A DNA stretch of 64,000 nt from Strongylocentrotus purpuratus (GCF_000002235.5 NW_022145607.1:31674660-31738659), one strand, 5' to 3'; counted from the first letter of the stretch, positions 46,317 to 60,343 are shown. The notes: a model not told the origin generated them from the sequence alone. Numbers and translations: made by a program.

Positions 46317-47079
46317 ACGTCTCTGTGACTCAAAACACAGGTACTGGAAAATGCATGCATTCTGACCAGGGTACAAGATGCTTTCGAACGTGCTTGGCAA
46401 GCAAAAAACTCACTTCAATGGAATCACATATGGATCATCAAAACTCCAAATGCTGCGTTACAGCAACAACAAAATGTAAAAAGGAGAAGAAGAAGAAATT
46501 TGGTTAATTCACAAAAGTCTGATGGAAACATATTGTTAGCATAATGATCATCTAGAGGTGCATGTAGATAATATTTAGAGACATATTCTCTTTGTTTTGC
46601 CACATCTGCTTGACAAGATCACAAAGACTGTCCAGAAAATCAACTTGAGAGCAACTGAAATACCTTTATTGTATTGCCTATAGAAATATTTTTTTAAATA
46701 TGAAATGATCTAACATTTCAAAAGATGATGCACAAGGCTATTGAAATTGCTATAATTGATTCCTTGACAGTCTTCACCATATTATTAATGTGAATATATT
46801 GATAACATAATCATTCAGGATAACAAATATGCAAATGATTACTCAGATTATTACTCATTTAATACTCAGATGGATGTTATTTTAATCAGGGAAATCAGGA
46901 AGACACTGAGGAAACAAATCAAGGAGAGTGATCTATTCATTACACAGGGTCTTCAACTATTTTCCTCAAGAGAATGTACTGCAGGGGACACAAGAGGGCA
47001 GCATTGCTCATTGGGTGTGATCGATTGCAACTCCGGCATGACCACATCTAACTTAGATAATAAAGGGCGACAGATATAT

Positions 47080-47085
47080 ATTGTA

Positions 47086-47118
<33 letters not shown>

Positions 47119-47140
47119 CTCCCTTTCTTTCCTCCCTCTC
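47080..47140. repeat. (CT)n microsatellite
   Basis: Pyrimidine run with TTTC/CCC variants. Confidence 0.95.
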
Positions 47141-47320
47141 ATCACTGTATTCATACAGTCAATTAAAGCTGCTTTGCCGGCCAACTGCATAGAAACACAA
47201 CCTGCCTCTAAAAGATCAGAGACTGAGTTTCCCTTAAGCCGAGTTTCTCATTGAAACCTGTACATGAAGACAACCTGCTCAGAAAGACTGCCTTTCTTAA
47301 TTGTTTCCCATATAACCTGT

Positions 47321-47400
47321 CTTAACCCCTTGCTTGTGGGAACCTGGTGGTCCCTTGTGTTAAGACTATGGGAATAAGATAATTCAGTAGTCAAGGGGTT
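47321..47400. mobile_element. TTAACCC-type mini-element, sister of 25.8 kb
   Basis: TTAACCCCTTGCTTGTGGGA, TGGTCCCTTGTGTTAAG, ATGGGAATAAGATAATTCAG and TAGTCAAGGGGTT align with 25789-25870. Confidence 0.6.
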
Positions 47401-49223
47401 CATACTGGTATGTTTTTTTTGTTTTTTTCTTACCTTCTTTGCTAAAGGTTTGACCCTCAAGGAAGGACGTAAGCTTGCTTATATTGTAAAACCCCAATCA
47501 TTAATGTGTGTTTTTTTTGTTGCTAACCTCCAAAATTAATTTGCAGTAACAGTAATAGCTGCATGACACTTTTGCAACTGTAGACCAGCTATTAAATTCG
47601 CGACAGTTTCAAGCACACGTATACATTTGTTTTTACCGACTACGTCGGCCCTACAGGCAGGAAGTCCGCTTGCCTACAGAGTCACATTCAAGCCTGTGTT
47701 TTTAATGAAAATGTAATAGAGCCCACATGTACTTCCTATATGACTTCCACATCCTACACTCACCTTTGATTAACAAAACAGGATGAACGGAAAGAATAAT
47801 AATAAGGTAACAAAATTCTCAAGGCATACCTCATCGGCTATTAAAGAAACTGTTTTAGTTTGGTTTAGCACAATAAACACTTAAATAGCAAGTATATCGC
47901 TTGCTTATTACAAAATACATGTATGATTCATTTTCTGTTTACAAAAAAAAAAATCAATGTCAAATGCATTGGCATAGGAACTGCTTCATGGTTATGAACA
48001 AAACAAAAATGACAAGTGATCCAAGATCTGGTCCGAGCAAGAAGAGCATTAAGTCTACATAATGACATGTATGTATGTAGAGCTACAGATGTGAGTTATT
48101 GCCTTCTCGCTCTCAGCAGACAAAAATGTTCAAACATCTTCAATACCTCAGTCACACCTACAGGACCGACACCAGAACGACATCAGAACAAACAAAAATA
48201 ATGATATTAAACATCTACGGCTTAAAGTCAATCTGTTTGGAGTCGGTCTGGATTCGGTTTGGCAGTATGATGGCAGAGGTAAAATGACCACATTTTCTTT
48301 GAAAATCCCTACAACATACAAACTCAGTTTTGCTGTGTGATCTCATAGGCATGATAACTATGTCGTTGTGTGGCTGGCAAAAGGGTGTTAGCACGTGCTC
48401 ATGCCATATATCATATTTCTGACAACTCGCTCAGGACTGGTTCTGATTGCTCCGTACATGCTACGTATTTACCATTTTAATTTTTTTTAAACATAACCAG
48501 GATTCCTCTCTTAACCAACTACGCAAAGATATTTTGCCTGATTCGAGCAGCTTCTTAACAAATAAGAACATATTTTTCTAATTAACCTTCTGCTTCACTG
48601 AATATTACCCTTCGGCGTTCAGCAGAAAGGTGCGATGTGCTTAATTACGTCCTTCTGCTAGCCACACGACTTATTCCGTCTTGCGTGTACAAGACATAAT
48701 TATGTCTTGGAAACAATGAAACATGCCCATCATAAACAAGTAGCCTTGTAATAAGATGGTTTTCGTTTCGAAACACTTTTGACGTATTGTGGAGGGAAAA
48801 TTATATAGCCTTGCAATAAAGAAAAATATCAGTTTCAAAACCCACTGAAGTACATGTACCTTGTAAATAGAAGTCTCACGTATTATCTAGTGTACTCTAT
48901 ATTATTGTCATAACAATGTCTGAATAGTTTTGTAATTCGTTTCGTCTTCCTATCATTTTCTAAGTTTGCTTTATATTTTATGTCTCCCATTCTATGTCAT
49001 GTGGTGTCTCCCTGATATCAAGGTGGTCTTAATAGAAGTGGAAAACGAGAGAAACTGATCAGTGAAAGTGTGAGCAAAATCCACTGAAAAATAAGAAAGT
49101 TCTGATTTTTTGAAGGTGGGATAAATCAAACACAAATTGGCAACTCTGTGACGTATCTTATTGCCAGCTCTTCTCTAATTTGGCAAGAAATCAAAGCTTT
49201 CTCATATTTAATTGGCTTAATTT

Positions 49224-49320
49224 CGTCGCTGTTTTCACGAAGTGACGGTAGTGAAAAAAAATTGCATTCACTTTGCGTTACGATTTTCCTCACTACCGTC
49301 ACTTCGTGAAAACAAGGACG
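49224..49320 (-). mobile_element. 97-bp foldback element, copy 2
   Basis: Reverse orientation; its reverse complement is identical to copy 3 by eye. It is flanked by ATTT at 49220-49223 and 49321-49324. Confidence 0.9.
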
Positions 49321-50084
49321 ATTTGCTCAAACTTTAACTGATATGTTTCTCTATTTTTTCTGCTTCTATCAAAATTGATATCAGGGTGGGCACCCCCTTT
49401 AATACTACATATACATTAAAAAAAAAAAACTGGTTAAGAAAAAAAAGTACTTCCATAAACTACAAGCAAGGCAGAGGGCATTGTTCTGATTTTTTAAGTT
49501 TCAATTCCTTCTTTGTAATAAGTGAAAATTCCCTGATTTATCATCTGTCTTCCTGTAATGCAGACCTTCAAATTTTTCCTTGGCAGTTCCTTTTACTACA
49601 TTTCTCTCTTTGATATTTGTCATCATGGCATGCCGGTGCATAAATGTAAATGAGTACCTGAACTTGGAAAGTTGCTCTTTTGGGTAAGATCCAATAGGAA
49701 ATCTTTACAAAAATCTCTGACCACATTCATTGTACATCCTTGACCAACGTGTATTGTTCTTTTGTCTGGTGTTTATATAGAGCAGTTTCAGTTCCTGCAA
49801 ACTTGAATAGATCTACAGCAGCTATACAAACTGTGTATGCTGTGGTTAATGCATGTTTTCTTACAAATACCTATGAAGCCCTGCTTGCATGAATGTACTG
49901 TATTTCATTTAATATCAAGTCCTACGATCATGTTACTTTTCATTGTGAGCTGGAGCAAATTTTTGCCGGGTCTAAATTTAGTCTACACACCTCTTAATTA
50001 CAAATTGAAACTGTTCACAGGGACTTGCCATTGGCAAACTGTAATATAATTAAAATCTATTTTCACTAATACATCGATTCACGA

Positions 50085-50315
50085 AAGAGAGAAGAGAAAG
50101 GGATAGAGAGAGAAAGAGAAAGGGATAGAGGGAGAAAAGAGATAGATGGAAAGAGAGAGAGAGAGAGAGAGATGGAAAGAGAGAGAGAGATGGAAAGAGA
50201 GAGAGAGAGAGATAGAAAGAGAGAGAGAGAGAGAGATAGAAAGAGAGAAAGAGAAAGAAAGAAAAGGGGAGATATATAGAAAGAGACAAAGACAGAGACA
50301 GAGACAGAGAGATAA
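50085..50315. repeat. (GA)n / GAAA polypurine tract
   Basis: About 230 bp almost purely purine; the overlapping Ser/Leu- and Arg/Glu-rich ORFs are artefacts. Confidence 0.95.
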
Positions 50316-51879
50316 CAAAATCCAATCCCATTTTCAAGCCAAACTCACAAACTTTTGTTTAAATATGAATAAATTACTTTCTTGGAATTCCCAACATTCG
50401 GTTTTCCTGTACAAAGAACATGTACACCTTACACAAAATGCTAGGATTAAGGATGTGAAAAAACCACCTTACATCCCATATGTAATATCCTTCTCTGTAA
50501 TTTGGATGCTTTCGTAGAAATAGGACTTGTTCCAGGCTATATAACCAATATCCTACTTAACGTGTCTCGCAATCAAATAAAGACATTTTATTGTATTCAT
50601 TTGTCTACAGCTGTAACTCGACCCATTGTGTTTATATATGACTCACAGTAAGATTTCAGAGAGTTTGGTTAGCTCGTAACTGGTACGAAGTGTTCGTGTT
50701 TGAGAAAATTTATAAGGAAAGAGGAAGACAGTAAACGAGAGACAGAAACTAGGAAAAGATATATAGAAAATAACTATTAAAAAAACAAGGGATGGGACAG
50801 GGGAGAGAGGGAAGGGAGTGTGAGTTTTCACTACTTTTTAAACTAATAAAATACACACATTTTAGAATTCTGATCACAGAATCACTCTATTTAAAATCAA
50901 TGTATCCAACTTACAAAGATGATAACTATTCTCATTAAGAAAAATACAACATGGTTAACCTTGCAATTTACAATTTGTTTGAAATTTCTTTAAAAATATG
51001 TTTAAATAGGTTGAAAACAACAACAGAATTGGGAGCTTTCACATCTACACTTTGTTGGAAATTAAAAAGTACCAAGTATTGCATTTTTTCTTATCCTGCT
51101 TGCGAAATAGTATTTCCACAGTGCTGGAACAAACTGATTTTACTTACAAACAAACTCATTCTTAACTTTAAGTATGAAATTTAATATGGATACATGTTAA
51201 CCTCACACTTTAAAGCCTTGTTTTTTTAATGACTTGACCTTGACTTTCAAGCATTTAATCCACCCTCTAAAACACACCCACTCCCTGTCTCTCCCCCTCT
51301 CTTCCCCATCACAATATTTACTTCCTACACTCTCAGATACAAGAATATCAGTAACAAAATATATGTCAGTAAATCCCCCCCCCCCCCTTCCCCCCAACAT
51401 GATAACAAAAATTGCACCTTATAATTTCCTTTTGGTTTGACCTTCTGATACCTAGATGCAAGAGATCAAGCTATATCTTTAATACTTTTTATCTTTTCAT
51501 CCAACCTGAGAAAAACAGAAAACATGAAGACCATATCCATACAGGGATTAGAGGCAACCCCCTCTTAATCCTATGACCCAATCAACAAGTTAATCCACAC
51601 CCTGCTACCGGAGCATCTTCATACCTCTTCTCTAAGCTCCACACTTCCGCAAACGTTTTTTGAGAGTCTCTGTATCTTTCTCCTCTCAGATGAAGACGAT
51701 ATTGCCCCCAACTTGCTCAATGATACCTTGATAATGCAGCTTGCGTGTGGGGATGTGATAGTGTGCCCCTAAATCCATAGAATAAACTATTAATGGGGGA
51801 ATATTAACAACTGTCATCCGTCTCTTTCACTGGCTTTTCACCAGAACAACAGGTGTCGCGGGGATTCAACTCTCTCCTG

Positions 51880-51945
51880 TTTTAACCCCTTCCCTTCTCC
51901 ACTAACCTGCTCTCATTCTCTCTTCCCCCTTCCACATATCTCTCT

Positions 51946-51976
<31 letters not shown>

Positions 51977-52456
51977 CCTCCCTCTCTCTCTCTTCCTCTC
52001 CCACTACTTTACCCATCCTCCCATCCTCCCTCTTTGTTAGCCTTGTCTTCCTCTCTCATGTGAAATGAATGAAACTATCTTATCTCCTCTCCTTATCTCG
52101 TCCCCAAAACCCAATTTCCCCCTCATCCTCTCATTTGACCTTCTCCCCCTTTACCCATCCCCCTCTCCCATCACCCCACCCCCTGTCTTTATCCTGTCTC
52201 TCTCTGTTTTGTAAAATGTACATAACTACCTTATATCCTCTCCTCCTCCCTTTCTACCTCTTCCTTAACCCTTTTCTCTTAAATCCACTCCCCTCCCTAG
52301 CTAGCACCCCCCCCCCCTCTTTCTCTTTCTTTCTCAATCTCTCTCCCTTTCTTACCCCTCCTCTCGTTCTCCCTTTCCCTATTCCTTACCCTGTCCTCTG
52401 TCTCTATCATTCTTTAAAAAGAAATGCAGGTACATGTATCTGTCCAGTACCCCCCC

Positions 52457-52499
<43 letters not shown>

Positions 52500-52590
52500 C
52501 CTCCCTCAATCTTTCTTACCCATCCCCCTCTCTCTCTCCCTCTCCTATCGCCTCACCCCCTGTCTCTATTTTGTCTCCCTCTGTTCTTGA
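51880..52590. repeat. Polypyrimidine-rich region with (CT)n blocks
   Basis: CT-rich over ~700 bp, with pure (CT)n at about 51950-51990 and 52460-52500; the 173-codon Ser/Leu/Pro ORF at 52069 is low-complexity. Confidence 0.9.
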
Positions 52591-54561
52591 GATATGCCAA
52601 CTTCACATATGTTTGGAGACACATCTTTCATTGAGGATTACCAAGTCATGAGGGGGATCTGTTTCTACTTGAAGCCCTGCCCACATTACATCTCAATAAC
52701 AACTGTCTCTATCGACAGAAGGTTTTACAAAATGCAGTTTTTCTATCATAACAAACTCTTCATTGCACCTTTAAACATGATAGAAACTACTTTGGAAATT
52801 TCAACCCAAGACAATTTCAATAGCCTTGTGCGTCACCTATTAAAATGTATGAATGTGACAATGATGTGTTGCCTAATCCAAACACGATTTCAACGGGATA
52901 CATGACAGATTATTTAAAAAAAATTAAAAATATAATAATAGTTGCAATGGTGTTCTTTATACCCTTCCACCCTTTTAATATTTTTTTATTCTTGATGTCA
53001 AACATTTTCCTCTTCTTTACCGGTAGTTCCTTTGATCTTCCTTATTCGTTTACATTTCTACTTTTTCTTCTGTTTTCTCTTTCTTCTTTTCCTTTTCCTT
53101 CTTTTCTTCTCACTCCTTTCATTTTTGTTCAACCTATATTCATAAACATATACCTGCCATTTACAATTGGAGAAAGTTAGTCAAACAATCTTCAGTCCTT
53201 GCTCTTTTTCTTTTGTTTCCACATTCTATAACTTTCCATTTAACTTTCCTTCAACAGGAGCTGGCATGCAGTAAAACACACACACACCCAATCTGAGCCC
53301 CCTCTCAATTGATATAAGCCTCTCCATAAAAATTCATCTCACTCAATGCTTTCAAATAACCATAACCAACACTGTTAGTTCATAAAAATGCATGGGATTA
53401 GGAATTGAAAATTCACCCATAAAAAGAACATGAAAACAGCAGTATAAGCCAAGAGTATTTGTTGATCACACACGAAGGTAATGTCCTAATGAAAATGCTG
53501 GCAGCTTTCCACGCAACAGGGAATTTATGAATTTAGTGCTCGTTAAGAGCAATTTGGAGCCAATTGCCGGATGATTCATAGTGCACAAAGAGGGTAATTT
53601 GTAAAGGTTTGTTCACACACACAAGGAGACAAACGATAAAAGGAACCCCAACAAAACGCAGATTATCAAGCCAAAATCATTTGATTGTGTAAAATAATCA
53701 GCAAGGATTTTTAAAAAAGTAGCTGAGCAGAAGGTCACCTGACATTTTCTTCTGTGGCAATTGTTGCGGGCTTTTATTTTGTTAGGTAAAGCGTTGGGTC
53801 CAGAGTAGCAGTTGAAGGTAGGAGCAACTGTAGCTGAAGCAATAGTTACTTACAACCGCAAATGAATGGCAAAGCCAGGTGGTAAAGAAAATTAAGAAAT
53901 AGCTGGGCACATGCAACAAGGACATCTGCATAAACACATGTACAGTACTCATTTACTTGAATGTCTATAAGATACAGAAGCATATAGTAACACGTTCGCA
54001 ATTGTAATTTCTATAACCTATAGTACATCTGATTGAAATCTATGTAAGTCATGTTGTTTTGCTGCAGAATTTTCTTCTTAGGGGTTTGCCATATCTTGTG
54101 TGAAAAGGGGGCTGCAGATTGTCTTAAATGTATCTGACAAGATTGGCAATAGGGCATGAAATTCAAATGAGTTTGCAAAATGGGCCAATTGGGAGATAAA
54201 CTGAGTTGACGAATAGATTGCAGATATATTGAGGGTGAAGAAGGAAGAGAAAGAGATAGAGAAAGAGATAGACAGGGCTAATAATGGTGATTTGCCCTCT
54301 TAAAACTCTTAAAGTGCCCCCTTACATGAAATAAATGAGGGATTTTAAAATGCATACCAAGGATTTATATTTGTAATGTATTTTTCTGATAGTTTGGATT
54401 TAAAATGGCCCTCAGGAATAGATATATGTTTTACTCTGTCTTTCACTCTGTATTGGTCATTTTGTTTGAAGCCCTCTCCTTACATATCCACTTTTTTTTT
54501 TAATATCTCAAATTTCTTGATCTCTAAAACGGTGTGAGTTGGATAAAAAACAGTACAGGAT

Positions 54562-54702
54562 CCTGTTTCATAAAAACTTGTTATCAACAAACAGTTACAA
54601 TAACTTTTATAAGCTACTGCAACGATTTCATTTGATTGGCCAAGAGCAAATTTGTCATAAAATGTTAGCATTTATTATTGATAACAGGTTTTATGAAACA
54701 GG
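54562..54702. mobile_element. MITE with CCTGTTTCATAAAA ends, ~141 bp
   Basis: CCTGTTTCATAAAAACTTGT, TATCAACAA on the left; TTGATAACAGGTTTTATGAA, ACAGG on the right, inverted over ~28 bases with few mismatches. Similar ends are common in animal genomes. Confidence 0.8.
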
Positions 54703-55469
54703 GGCCAGGAAAATAAAATAGTGAATCTATTCTCTGAAAGTAACAAAATATTTTTTTGTTTCTCTTTAGTTATCAAATTGACATGTCACTAATAAGGTGC
54801 CCCCACATAAAATTATTTAAACTTTAAAGCTGTATACAAATATATCACAATTTCAACTGGGAAAGTCAAAACCTGCACATGCATATTTAATAATTAAATC
54901 ACTAATTTATCGAGACAATAATAATGATTATCAACAGAACAGTGGCATAATGATTGCCAGTCATTTATCATAAGTCTGGACAAATTACCACTGGGGAAAA
55001 TTACAGTGGCTAAAAACAGGATGAGCAATTACAACACCAGCCTCTGGTTGAATCTGGATGGATTTGTGATACCTTAGAGGCAATAGGGTTTTAAAAAGAC
55101 ACATCTGTTTGCTGGAACATAAAGCATGTGCTAAAGATGTGGAACTCTGCTAAGTACAGAGAACAAATATAAATGGTTATACGTCTACATTGTAGATAGT
55201 GGGGACATCTTTGTACCTGGAAGTCACTGGAAAACTATCAATGTTTACACTTTGTTGTGAACATTTTTACAACCATGTAGTGTACATGTACCCTCCCCCC
55301 TTCCCTGAAAAATGAATTAAATGAAAAAAAATGAATAAATAAAAAAATGAAAAAAATTAAAATGAAACAGCATTAAGAAAGAAAAAAAAGAAAAAAAAAG
55401 AAAGACTACTTGCTTTGTATAATGAATATGCTGTCTGTAAATAGATTAGTTCGAGATGAAAACTAAGGC

Positions 55470-55560
55470 ACCGACTTGGTTTTGAACCTGTGACCTCCTG
55501 GCTTTAAGACCACAAATCTAATCACAGGGCCAGTATAAAGACCACTTACTGTGTTTAAAA
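55470..55560 (-). mobile_element. tRNA-like SINE head, minus strand
   Basis: Minus strand: CTGGCCCTGTGATTAGATTT, GTGGTCTTAAAGCCAGGAGG and box B-like CAGGTTCAAAACC. Only the head is evident. Confidence 0.5.
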
Positions 55561-56507
55561 GATTTTAACACCAATACTCTGGCAAAACATGTTCTGTCAT
55601 ATTTTTAGCATCAACTTTGTACACAATTAACACCCTAATTTCCTCTAGGCTTGTTGTTGTTGAAATAAATGGCGTTTCCATCGTCATTGGATGATTTTTG
55701 ACAAATTAGGCACAGCCTTAAGATTTTTCAAAGATCTTTTTGCCAATGTGACCTCCAGGTAATATGGCTAAACATCTTATCCAAGGGACTGGATAGTTGA
55801 TGATTATTTATAAATCACTGAAACAAACAAACCCACTTGATACAGAACCTGTGCTACCCTACTTCCGAACCAATCACTTTCCACTACACCATACCACTTT
55901 CGCTCACGAGTGATCTCAAATCATTGCATCAAAATCCAAAGGGAAAATATGTGGGGCAAACATAAAATGCTTCAGGCAAATTGAAGCTTGGTCTCTTGCC
56001 CCCTTTAGAGATTAGAAATGTTGATAAGCGGCTTGTTGAGATAGGAGGAAGATTAAGGATGACAAGTTAATTTCCATGAGGAGGAGGATGTCTGCAGTAT
56101 CCCACATGGACATGGATATATTTAGGGGAGGTTCAGATCTCTTTAGATGATGATGACCAGCTGAACTAGATTCAGGAATGTCAATATGCTGCTTGCAATA
56201 TTCTGCGACTTTAGCACTTTCTGTATCGAACAATTTTCTGCTCTATTCAGGACTTCAGAACAAGTTGCCAATGACATTTGCTATCGCTTGATATACACAC
56301 AAATGACACAACAAAAGCTGTATGCATATTATGCATACATATTTATTTTGTTACCCTTCCTTGAAGAGTATGAAATATCTATTATGATCTAATAAAAAGT
56401 TCTAGACTAGCAAGAAGAGAGCTGGGAGTCGCTTCTTTATGTCTACTGACATCTTGGGTAGATCTGAACATCTACTCACTACATGTACAAACCTATACTG
56501 TCCTTTA

Positions 56508-57012
56508 CTTGTCTATCTTCCTCTCTCTCTCTCTCTCTCTCCCTATCTGTCTGACTCTTTGTCTTGCTCCCCATCCCTTTCCATCTGTATCTCTCTGTCC
56601 CCCTTCCACCCTACATCTCTCATTCTGTTTGTATGTTTCTATATCTTTCTTGCTTTCTTCCCCCATCCCTCACCCTTTTCCCTCCCCCTTCTCTCTCCCT
56701 CCTCCCTCTCTCTCTCTCTCTCTATTGCTTTCTTCCTTTATCTCTATTTCTCCTTCTTCTCTCTCTCTTTCTCTTGCTTTCTTCCTTCGTCTCTATTTCT
56801 TTATCTATAGCTTTTTCTTTTTTTTTTCCCCATCCTTTCTCTCTTTCCCCCCCCCCCCCCCCCCCCTCTCTCCCCTTCTTCTCTCTCTCTCTCTCTCTTG
56901 CTTTCTTCCTTTATCTCTATTTCTCTATCTATATTTCTCTATCTATAGCTTTCGTCCCCCCCCCCCTCTCTCTCTCTCTCTCCTCCTTCCTTCTCTCTCT
57001 TACATCTCTCTT
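56508..57012. repeat. Polypyrimidine tract (~500 bp) with poly-C
   Basis: CT-rich, including a C run at 56849-56866 and another at 56956-56965. The 123-198-codon ORFs here are low-complexity. Confidence 0.95.
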
Positions 57013-57684
57013 CTCATTGATCGGTCAAGTGTGTGCATCTATCACCTCATAAGGCTCGAGACACATGAGGCTGGATCGTGCTTGCATAGATCAAAGGTTC
57101 CGTAGTCATCGAAAGTGGACCGTTGCTTTTGAATATCAATCATGGCTCATTTATTTCCTTTGCTTCCTCCTTGTGCAGGCCAATAAAAGCTTCCACATAA
57201 TGCATTACAGGATTACACCATCAATACACATGCAACACTAGAGTATCACCTTTCTTCACAACACAGGATAGAAAACTATAGGAGTGGTGAATGTTTTTCC
57301 AATGAATTGTGTCCAATTTAATAAATGCTTATTGTCTTTTTTAGATTAGCTTGGTTTTTCTTTAGGTTTCCTAAGGTTCTTTATACACGGAATTTCACGA
57401 ATTGTTAATAACAGCTGTTTTTGTGGCATAAACTCTCACAATTCTGGACCTCTCGTGAAATTCATAAAGCAGTAAAACTATGCATGAATGGTACCCTTTT
57501 TATTATCATACCTGTGCATTGTACAGAAAAATTAAAGCTGACATCTTGATTCTTCACTAGTAAGTTGCTAATGAATACGATAGGTGAGCTTTAAAACTTT
57601 TAAATGTTAAGTGCTTACCAAGAACCACTAAATTGTACTGTGTCAGATGGATGATTCGTAGATCATCAGGCCTCCTACACTCTC

Positions 57685-57780
57685 AAAGAAACAGATCCTT
57701 CAAACGTTTGAACCCCTGACCTTTCAATATCAAATCCTCTTCCGAAAGCCACTGGACCATGACGCCTCGAACAGATGCCA
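57685..57780 (-). mobile_element. tRNA-like SINE head, minus strand
   Basis: Minus strand: GAGGCGTCATGGTCCAGTGG (box A-like TGGTCCAGTGG) and GGTCAGGGGTTCAAACG (box B-like). Confidence 0.55.
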
Positions 57781-58094
57781 ATTTGATTAACCATGGACCA
57801 CCAAAGATCTTGTACTGATTTGGACGTAAGGCATATGCATCCTCCGTCATGCAGAAAATGACATACTTGGCGTTTCTCGCGTTGCCAATTGCATCTCACG
57901 GCTGGTCAGAGGGCAATACATCAGTGACTGAATCCAGCCAATTGAATTTCTTGCAACAGTGGATTCACGGACGGACAACAACCCTAGCTCGGCGGTAGAC
58001 TTTTCTGAACAATTTTCTCCGAGCAGCAAAAACATGTGCTCTGTTCGTGAAAATAGTGGCTGAAAAAATCAATACACTACCGTGGCCCTTGCTA

Positions 58095-58935
58095 TTACAA
58101 CAGTTAAGGAAAGATCGAGGGGTGGGGGAGGAGAGGAGATGGATAGTGGAGAGGAGAGAGAGAGATATAATGAGGAGAAAGAGATAGAAAGTTGGGAAGA
58201 GAGGGAGAGAGAAATATAAAAAGCCCACAGAGGGGAAGATACAATAAAGAAAGACATGTTGAGATAGAGAGATAGATAGACAGCGAGAGAGAGAGAGAGA
58301 GGTGGAGAGGGGACAGCGAGGGGGGACAGTGAGAGAGGGGGAGGGGAGAGGGAAGAGAGAAAGAAAGAGGTAGGAAAGGCATGAGAGCAAGGAAGGGGTC
58401 AGAGCAAGGGAGAGAGGGGAGGGGGAGAGAGAGAAAGGGTCAAGAAGTTGAGTTACAGGAGTGAATGGGACATGTTCACATGGAGAGAAGATACTCTAAA
58501 ACAAAGACGGATAGAGAAAACAAGATACAGCATGATACATATATAGTCAAGACGATAGAGAGAAACATGATGAGATGGGGCAAGCTTGAAGAGGATGATA
58601 CAAGAGTGAAAGGGAGGGGGCTTAAAGTGGAGAAACATGTGAGCACTAAAACAGATAGAGTGAGAGAGAGATATATATATAGAGAGAGAGATAGAAAGGC
58701 AGACATATCGGACATGATAAGGAAGGTACATGTGGCAGCAGAGGGATAACAGAGGCAGACAAAATGAGAGAGAAAGGGAAAGAGAAATGAGGAGAGACCA
58801 AGAAAGAGGGGTAGAGGGAGAGATAGGATAGGAGAGAGAGAGAGAGAGAGGATAGAGAGAGAGGAGGAGAGGGTAAAGGTGAGATAATGACATGAAAAGA
58901 GAGAGAGAAACAGAGAGAGGCCAACGGATAGACAG
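58095..58935. repeat. Polypurine-rich region (~840 bp)
   Basis: Mostly GA/GGA/GAAA on the plus strand, the opposite bias to 56.5-57.0 kb. All overlapping 90-176-codon ORFs are low-complexity. Confidence 0.9.
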
Positions 58936-59627
58936 AAACAAACAAACATATCCATCTGAAGATCGTAGAATATACACAAACATTTATGGGAATGCAATAA
59001 TTTGTTTGAACTCTGCCTTGAACTTTCTCAAACACTTTTGAAGGACGCCATTAACCCTCATCGTATACAACCAACCAGATTTAATATTGATCTCACATCC
59101 ACATCGGGTCAAATGGGATTCCAAATAGTGTAGTATTGATCGAGTTGTGGCCAGAAAAGGTTTTATATAACTACGTGTGGTAATGGTGTTTTAGCAATAA
59201 AACAGAGGCCTCAGATTTGGTATAGTACTGTGAACGGCAAATCAAACCACCCCCCCCCCCCCCAAAAAAAAAGAGAATTTACTCTTGGCTTTGGTAACGT
59301 TGCAGGAGAGTGTTTTTTATTTATTTTCTATTTGTTGTTTGTTCATGTTTGCTTTTATCTGGCAGCAAAGGGTCCATAGAATTTTAAATCTGAATTATTC
59401 TCTGCCCATAATATTTCATGAAAGAGAAAAGAGGATAAAGGATACAATATTTAAAGTTTATACATTGATGCCCCTTAATCCCTAAGAGAGGTGAAGTTTT
59501 CTGTAGCCAAATTAGTTTCAGGTAGTCATTTGGCATTTAAATCTGTAATTTTGTAATCAAAGATTTTTAGGTGATTGCCATTCTGTTTCTCTTAACCTGC
59601 TTTCATACAAAAAATGTAGGTTTTAAA

Positions 59628-59724
59628 TCTCTCTCTCTCTCTCTCTTTCTCTCTCTCCCTCTCTCTGTCTCTGTCTCTGTCTCTCTCTGTCTCTGTCTCT
59701 GTCTCTAGCTCTCTCTCTCTGCAC
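59628..59724. repeat. (CT)n and (GTCTCT)n microsatellite
   Basis: Pure CT followed by CTGTCT/CTGTCTCT units. Confidence 0.95.
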
Positions 59725-59913
59725 TGTCTGGATTCACTCATTGGGACTTGGAAAATAAACAGGAAACTCAGGTTCCTTCCTCAATACGTACCCTGAACGT
59801 TATACCTCCTGACTTTTTTCATCTTCTACTATGATGAGAGGATGTATGTGTTTCCATGTGTACGTGTAGGTTAATGCTCTCCAGAGGAGTGTTAACTCTG
59901 TGTCAAACTACAG

Positions 59914-60040
59914 TCAAACCTGTCTATAGCAACCGACCAAGGGAGACAAGAAAATTGGTCTTTATTTACAGGTGGTCTTTGTATACAGATTCCTTGAGTA
60001 TGTGTTTCAATGAGAAACCATTTTTTATTATAATGTATAC
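59914..60040. mobile_element. Decayed relative of the 32.7 kb TIR element
   Basis: CAGTCAAACCTGTCTATAGC, GACCAAGGGA, GGTGGTCTTTGTATACAG and TTTCAATGAGAAACCATTTT match 32741-32850. The right end is lost. Confidence 0.7.
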
Positions 60041-60339
60041 TTTTCACACAGAAAATTTTCAGAAAAAGAGAAGAATCTAGGGTTCAAAACAGTAGCTTGA
60101 AGATCAACAGAAAATTGGGAATTATTCCTCCAAAATAGAAGTGTTTGGCAGCTATGATGATATAGTGAAATATAGTAGACATCATTCATAAATAATTAAG
60201 CTCAGATCAATATACTGTTTCTTGAGCGCCAGATGGGCATATAACCATTGTTCAATCATAGAAATGTATCCCTTCTTGCTCTCGCTAGATTGTACTGTAC
60301 ATTATAACTATAGTGCAATATGGCAGGTATCATTCACAA

Positions 60340-60343
<4 letters not shown>

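Noticed and set aside
50050..50337. 95-123-codon Ser/Leu- or Arg/Glu-rich ORFs
   Set aside because: They are translations of the GA/CT tract on either strand; the same applies to the long ORFs at 52.1-52.7, 56.4-57.1, 58.0-59.0 and 61.8-62.2 kb.
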